From contig CAJXRJ010000196.1 of assembly GCA_913058555.1 (NCBI GenBank), positions 1-10,726 of the forward strand: a DNA stretch of 10,726 nucleotides, given 5' to 3'. This DNA is from an uncultured bacterium (GTDB lineage Bacteria > Planctomycetota > UBA1135 > GCA-002686595). The notes beneath the pieces were generated by a model. It searched no databases, had not been told where the DNA came from, and saw only the letters and a list, made by a program, of their open reading frames with translations. Position numbers and translations under genes: made by a program. The stretch's first letter is position 1; the number at the start of each line of letters is the position of its first letter. Below, piece by piece: positions 6,174 through 10,726 of this stretch.

Positions 6174-7337
6174 ATGATGAAGCGAATCCACCCGACGGCA
6201 TTGATCGCGAGCATTGCTCTTACGTTTTCCGCGGCGGCCTCAGGCCAAACCGTCTACGTCGTAGACGATGACGGAGGCGCCGGCGTGGACTTCACGTCGA
6301 TTCAGGCGGCGGTGGATGCATCGGTCGCAGGCGATCGAATCGATGTGCGCAACGGTTCCTACGGGCCCGTGACGGTTGACGTCGGCGTGACGATCATGGC
6401 TGAGGGTGATCGGGCTCTGATCCTAGGCCTCACCATCGCCAATGTGCCGCCCGGGGAGGTCCTCGCGTTAACGGACTTCGACTACATTCGGGATCTTCGC
6501 CTGCGCGACAACCAGGGCGCCGTGATCTTGGACTCGGTGCCGGTCGTGTACGGGAATCTCTGGATCGAGCGCAGCACCGATGTTCGGATCGCGAAGATTC
6601 AGCGGGCTTCTCTCCTGCTGGCTATCGACTCCTTCGTTCAAACCACCGACTGTTACTTTCAAAGCGGTGTGTACGCCGGGCGCTCGTCGTTCACCGCCTC
6701 GGATTGCACGCTCAAAGGTCAGTGGGGGGGCATCGGTCAAGTGACTGGGATTGGAATGTGCGACACGCCTCCCGGTGGACCCGGCGTCGTCGTCGCGGAT
6801 CACTCGCACGTTCGCCTTCTGCGCACGCGAGTCAGTGGGGGCCTGGGGGCAAGCCCATGCTTCGGAGGCCCCTCAGGCCCCACGGGCATCGCGATCGAGG
6901 TGGACCCCACGTCCCGGGTCGATCGGTGCAAAGTGCTGCACTTTCATGATCCCGTCCAGTACCCCGGCTCTGATGCGATCATTGTGAACCCCGGAGGGTC
7001 ATACAACGTGATCGATGATCTTCCCTCGATGGAGCTCTTGGGCGCAGCAGCGATCGGGCAAGTGGCGGAGTTCCGTTGCCTTGCGGAGGCCGGCTCCAGC
7101 GCCAGGGTCTTCCTTGGCAGAAGGGTCGCTATGACCTCCGTTCTGCCCTCGCTTCCACTGCTCCACACGGCAGAGCGAGGCGCCTCCATTGGTGCGATGC
7201 CCCCCTCCGAATCTCGTTTGCTCCCCTTCACCATCCCTGCGCTCACGCGGGGCACGATGATCCACGCCCAAATGTCGCGCACGCTCAGCGGCGGTCAGAC
7301 CGAGTTGTCTAATTCCGTGACGCTCATCGTTCGATAG
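6174..7337 (+). CDS. secreted right-handed parallel beta-helix protein
   Basis: The gene encodes 387 residues. It starts with a clear signal peptide (basic MMKRIH, a hydrophobic core to about residue 20, and a likely cut near AASG-Q25). The next segment (VYVVDDDGGAGVDFTSIQAA, then VDASVAGDRIDVRNGSY) is the entry motif of pectin-lyase-like parallel beta-helices. Residues about 65-280 are successive short strands and turns with periodic Val/Ile/Leu and several Cys pairs, as in beta-helix rungs. Residues about 284-387 form a separate beta-rich module ending LSNSVTLIVR, similar in layout to the C-terminal module of the convergent gene at 7384-8568. I cannot point to a catalytic triad of a polysaccharide lyase or esterase, so an adhesive or structural surface role is as likely as an enzymatic one. 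It is transcribed away from the HTH/coiled-coil gene across 276 bases. Confidence 0.85.
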   Translation: MMKRIHPTALIASIALTFSAAASGQTVYVVDDDGGAGVDFTSIQAAVDASVAGDRIDVRNGSYGPVTVDVGVTIMAEGDRALILGLTIANVPPGEVLALTDFDYIRDLRLRDNQGAVILDSVPVVYGNLWIERSTDVRIAKIQRASLLLAIDSFVQTTDCYFQSGVYAGRSSFTASDCTLKGQWGGIGQVTGIGMCDTPPGGPGVVVADHSHVRLLRTRVSGGLGASPCFGGPSGPTGIAIEVDPTSRVDRCKVLHFHDPVQYPGSDAIIVNPGGSYNVIDDLPSMELLGAAAIGQVAEFRCLAEAGSSARVFLGRRVAMTSVLPSLPLLHTAERGASIGAMPPSESRLLPFTIPALTRGTMIHAQMSRTLSGGQTELSNSVTLIVR

Positions 7338-7383
7338 AGCGGCGTACGCCCCCCAACCCACGCGCGGTAGGCGGGGGAGTCGT

Positions 7384-8568
7384 TCAGAGAGATGGGTGCA
7401 GCACGACGGTGTGCTGCGGCTCGGTGACAAGGCGTCCGTTGCCCGTGAGCACGACGGCCTGGAAGAAGAAGTGCACGAAGTCATCCTGTGTCGGCGGATC
7501 GAACATGTCGATCTGAACGGCGAGAGGGGCTCCGGCGGGGATGGGGCCGTGGACGGAAATACGGAGCGGATTGCCGACGGTTAGGTTGCCGGACACGAGG
7601 CCGAGGGGGCGCCAACCCGGGTTCTGGGCAGACGCGAAGATCACCGTGGAACCCACCGGGCCCTCGACGAGGAACGTCGCCGGGGCCTGCCCACGCAGGA
7701 TCGGAGGGACATCGAAGGAGACGGGCGGGCGCGTCAGCGCGGCCCCGCCGAGGCCGCGCACGTCGACGCCATTGCACCCAGAGATATCGAACTGGGTTGG
7801 GGCCTGCGCGCCCATGCCGCCGACCGTGACAAGGCCCTCGTAGGTGACCTCCGCGTCCGCGCCAAGGAGCCGCAGGCCGTCGCCGCCGGCCCCTCCGATC
7901 ACCGCGCCGTGGCCGAAGCCCCAGTTCGCCTCTCCCCCGTGGCCGCCCATGAGGGTGCAGTCGAAGAGCAGCACACGCGAGTCGGCCACGAGGAGCCCGT
8001 GCTCGCCGGGTTCACCGTCGAAACCATCGAGACCATCTTCGCCGGTGAGGGTGCAGTCCGTCAGGACCACGCGGGCGCAGTTGCGGGCGGTGTGTGAGCT
8101 CACGCCGATGCCACATTCACCCATCTGTGGGAAGCCGAGGTTGCCGGGGTGGTTGACGCCGGCGGTATGGCGCGGGCCAACGCAGTCACGGACCTGGATC
8201 TGGCCGTCGCAGTCCTCGAAGGTGAAGCCGGACCTCAGTTCTAGCCCTGAGAGGACTACGAAGCGGCCGGCCGAAAGACCGGCGACACGCACCATGCCGT
8301 CGACGACAACGGTGCCTGGTGCGTCCGCGACGACCGTGAGCCCGCGTCCCTGGAGGTCGACATCACCCAGGTACGTTCCCGGGCGCACCAGGATCACATC
8401 ACCCGACGCGGAAGCCGCCACCGCCTGGGTCAAATCGGTGAACTCCCCGGCGCCTGTGCCGTCGACGACGAGCACGTCGGCGAAGGCCGGCGTGGCCAGG
8501 GCGGCGAGGCATACGAGTGCCTGAAGGGAATGGTGGAAGTGGGGGCGGCAAGTGGTGTTTGAATTCAT
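7384..8568 (-). CDS. secreted right-handed parallel beta-helix protein
   Basis: The gene encodes 394 residues. The signal peptide has the core LQALVCLAALATPAFA with predicted cleavage after Ala30. The mature protein opens with DVLVVDGTGAGEFTDLTQAV and then SGDVILVRPGTYLGDVDLQG, a classic start of a parallel beta-helix, and continues in rungs to about residue 275. Gly-rich loops (GGHGGEANWGFGHGAVIGGA) interrupt the later rungs and recall the Gly-rich protein at the left end. Residues about 281-394 are a distinct beta-sandwich-like module (PPVSFDVPPILRGQAPATFL ... HTVVLHPSL). Cys residues occur in pairs that could form disulfides outside the cell. It is convergent with the 6174 gene, with only 46 bases between the stops, and the two look like diverged paralogues. 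The leader before the ATG has no Shine-Dalgarno sequence. The substrate or ligand is unknown. Confidence 0.87.
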   Translation of the reverse strand: MNSNTTCRPHFHHSLQALVCLAALATPAFADVLVVDGTGAGEFTDLTQAVAASASGDVILVRPGTYLGDVDLQGRGLTVVADAPGTVVVDGMVRVAGLSAGRFVVLSGLELRSGFTFEDCDGQIQVRDCVGPRHTAGVNHPGNLGFPQMGECGIGVSSHTARNCARVVLTDCTLTGEDGLDGFDGEPGEHGLLVADSRVLLFDCTLMGGHGGEANWGFGHGAVIGGAGGDGLRLLGADAEVTYEGLVTVGGMGAQAPTQFDISGCNGVDVRGLGGAALTRPPVSFDVPPILRGQAPATFLVEGPVGSTVIFASAQNPGWRPLGLVSGNLTVGNPLRISVHGPIPAGAPLAVQIDMFDPPTQDDFVHFFFQAVVLTGNGRLVTEPQHTVVLHPSL

Positions 8569-9150
8569 GACAGCGAGGAGGGGCAGGGCGAGCGGACGCC
8601 TTCATGGAACCAGTCGGCGCCTGTCATGGGAGGTTCTGGACTTGCAAATTCGATTCACAGAGGCGTCGTTTCCTCCGACATTGGCCCCAGGGGGCACGAA
8701 TCTGGTCGCTGCCCGGGGATCGGTCTGGGTTACGAGAACAAGAACTCCTAAGGGGCCGAATACACGTTCACTGTCGGCTGCTCTTGTTTCCGGCTCAGCG
8801 TGTTACTCCTTCGACGGCTGCGCCAACTACGGCAGCCCCTGCAGTGGAACGCTTGGAACTCCGATGGGCGCGTCTGGCATGTGCGCCGCGGTGACAGGCC
8901 TCAGGTCCAACGCCCAGGCTTGGTCCCGCGAACCGGTTGTCGTTGGCTAAAGGCTGTTCGCGTTCCTGCATCGCCACCTGGGCGTGATCAGATGTTGGCA
9001 CGGCCCCCGAACGCTGCCGAGGACATGATCAGTTTGCTGCCCTTTCATTCTCGGTCCATTGGGGAAGGGGCGGCCTCCCAGGAGGCGTTCGCCCACAAAC
9101 CGGCTCGCAGGCAGATTGCCTATCCCCAGGTCGCCAGATAGCCTCAGGCT
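8569..9150. other. 582-base gap without a convincing intact gene
   Basis: The gap separates the start of the minus-strand beta-helix gene from the start of the propeller gene, so it should hold both divergent promoters; I see no strong pair of -35/-10 boxes. Open frames occur on both strands but none has a believable start, domain or homology-like motif. A plus-strand stretch around 8700-8900 shows fragments that read like protein in two different frames (GIGLGYENKNS then GAEYTFTVGCSC in one; YSFDGCANYGSPCSGTLGTP in the next). This would fit a decayed secreted-protein gene, but it is too weak to annotate. A small hairpin (GCCTC-CCAG-GAGGC) lies near 9072-9086. Confidence 0.4.
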
Positions 9151-10678
9151 ATGATCCATAACCACCGCGGCACGAACTGGGCCGGAGTCAGTTTTTGCGC
9201 CATCGCCTGCATGCTCATCGGCCCAAGCCTGGCTCAAGTAGAAGACTGGACCGTTCAAACTGGAACGCCGGAGAGTGACGATCTCGTGCGAAGCGCGCCT
9301 GATGGAGTGGGCGGCGCATTCATCGCGGGAAACACAGAGGGCAGCCTCGGTGGTCCAAGCCTTGGCAATATCGATGTCTGGATTGCTCGCTACGACGATG
9401 CTGGGAATCAGTTGTGGCGGAGGCAGATCGGTACGATATGGAACGACTCTATCGGGCTACACGGCGTGGCATCCGACGGGCAAGGAGGCCTCCTGCTGGC
9501 GGGAACGACCCGCGGAGTCTTTGCCAGTCCGAACAGTGGAGGATCCGGCCCGGGGGATATTTGGATCGCCCGCTACGATGCAATGGGCTCCCAGACCTGG
9601 CTGAAGCAAATGGGAACCACCCAGGCGGACTACGCAACTTCCATCACCGCTGACGGAACCGGAGGCGCCTTCGTGCTTGGTGCAACCAAAGGTGACCTCA
9701 GTGGACCCAACGCAGGGTTTCCGTTCGAAGACATCTGGTTGGGCCATTACGACGCGTCGGGCAACGAGACTTGGATTCGACAGTTTGGTTCCAGCTCTAT
9801 CGACGTTGCGCGAGAGATTACGTTCGACCCCTCTTTTGGCATCGGGATCTGCGGCCACACATGGGGGGACCTGGCCGGACCGAACAGTGGACTGCTTGAC
9901 AGCTGGTTCGCGAGGTACGACGTCCTTGGCAATCAGATTTGGGTTCAGCAAACCGGCACCCCCGACAATGAGGAGGCGTTTGCTATCCAAAGCAACACGG
10001 CTGGCGAGGTCCTGATCGGGGGAACCGCATACAACGATTTAGGTGGGGACCCTTTGGCCAACCAGGCCTGGCTTGGAAAATACGATCAAGCGGGGAACGA
10101 ACTCTGGCTAATGGAGTTTGGCTCTGCCGGACAGGAGGACCTTTGGGATTTGGATGTCGACCCCTCTGGCGATGTCCTTGCATGTGGACGCACATCTGGA
10201 GACTTTGGAGCCGCCAACTTCGGCCTTGCAGACGCTTGGATCGCCAAGTTCGATGGTGCGGGCAATCCGATCTGGCTGGATCAGTTGGGCACTCCTCTGA
10301 CCGAGCTCGCTCAGTCCATTTCGTACGTTTCAAGCGGTGCCTTCGTGGTGGGCGGAGTCACGTTGGGGGACCTGGGGGCTCCCAACGCCGGAAGCTTGGA
10401 CGCTTGGCTTGGCCGTTTTGACGACCGGCTAGCCACCACCAGGTTCTGCTCCCCGGCCAACCAGAACTCCACGGGTCTGTGGGGAGTCTTGCAGGCGACC
10501 GGCAGCAACTTCACCCAAACCAACTCCTTCACCGTGACCGCATCGCAGCTGCCGCCGAATACGTTCGGGTTCTATATCGCTTCACGGGATATGGGATTCA
10601 CCCCAAACCCAGGCGGAAGCCAAGGAGACCTCTGTCTCGGCGGAGAGATCGGCCGGCTCAACGCCGCAGGTCAGATCC
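9151..10678 (+). CDS. secreted SBBP-type seven-bladed beta-propeller protein (3' truncated)
   Basis: 509 genuine residues are present; the rest is lost at the adapter. A signal peptide (hydrophobic core WAGVSFCAIACMLIGPSLA, cut near A28-Q29) is followed by seven copies of a repeat whose core is D-W-[IL]-[AG]-x-[YF]-D-x-x-G-N-x-x-W-x-x-Q-x-G-[TS]. The WxxxYD motifs start near residues 77, 138, 196, 252, 307, 363 and 419, giving a period of 55-61. The protein begins with the second half of a blade (WTVQTGTPESDD) and ends the repeats with a first half (DAWLGRFDDR), so the ends should complete one blade and close the ring. After it comes a separate module (from FCSPANQNSTG at about 432 to LCLGGEIGRLNAAGQI), a tail I associate with secreted planctomycete proteins and a possible sorting or adhesion domain. 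The ligand is unknown. Residues read beyond 10678 (a PVSYTHLTLPT-like tail) are translated adapter. Confidence 0.9.
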
Positions 10679-10726
10679 CTGTCTCTTATACACATCTGAC
10701 GCTGCCGACGATATGCAGTGTGTAGA
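10679..10726 (-). other. Illumina Nextera read-1 adapter, reverse complement (artefact)
   Basis: These 48 bases are the exact reverse complement of bases 1-48: mosaic end (10679-10697), read-1 primer segment, the same i5 index and the P5 tail. They result from untrimmed read-through. The propeller gene is truncated here artificially. Confidence 0.98.

Noticed and set aside
7338..7383. Bidirectional terminator between the convergent beta-helix genes
   Set aside because: C-rich and G-rich runs could pair in a stem of only about five base pairs with a large loop, and there is no T tract on either side.
8947..9258. 103-codon minus-strand open frame near the propeller start
   Set aside because: It overlaps the signal peptide of the propeller gene in antisense and shows no domain or ribosome binding site.
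1..10726. Terminal inverted repeats suggesting a composite transposon
   Set aside because: The 48-bp repeats match the synthetic Nextera adapter including index and primer segments. There is no transposase gene between them.

Overview
The window looks like a high-GC environmental contig, probably from Planctomycetota. Four gene types point that way: an ECF-type sigma factor fused to a membrane segment and Ig-like repeats; secreted parallel beta-helix proteins; an SBBP-type beta-propeller whose tail carries a 'CSPA-NSTG ... GSQG-LCLGG-IGR' module; and a Gly-rich repeat protein tail. The phylum is inferred from gene style. No rRNA, tRNA or phylogenetic marker is present. Both ends are library artefacts: bases 1-48 and 10679-10726 are an Illumina Nextera read-1 adapter and its exact reverse complement. 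Genuine sequence is 49-10678, and the two outermost genes are cut by the adapter junctions.

Layout, left to right. 49-459 (+) is the C-terminal tail of a Gly-rich, probably exported repeat protein. 496-741 (+) is a small unknown ORF. 775-1392 (-) is a polytopic membrane protein resembling the YwiC-like family, preceded on the same strand by a two-helix membrane protein (1494-1691). 1913-5098 (-) is the centrepiece, a 1061-residue fusion of an ECF sigma factor, one transmembrane helix and a long exported series of carboxypeptidase-regulatory-like domains. 5361-5897 (-) upstream of it encodes a possible HTH plus coiled-coil protein. 6174-7337 (+) and 7384-8568 (-) are convergent secreted beta-helix proteins of one broad family. 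8569-9150 has no convincing intact gene. 9151-10678 (+) is a secreted seven-bladed SBBP propeller protein, truncated by the contig end.

Four of the nine genes (the Gly-rich tail, two beta-helix proteins and the propeller) encode probable cell-surface or secreted repeat proteins. A fifth, the sigma fusion, should put most of its length outside the cytoplasm. The most notable candidate system is this fusion: the architecture suggests a one-polypeptide envelope-to-transcription switch with the sigma domains tethered to the membrane. Whether it controls the neighbouring surface genes cannot be told from this sequence. No mobile element, CRISPR array or RNA gene was recognised.
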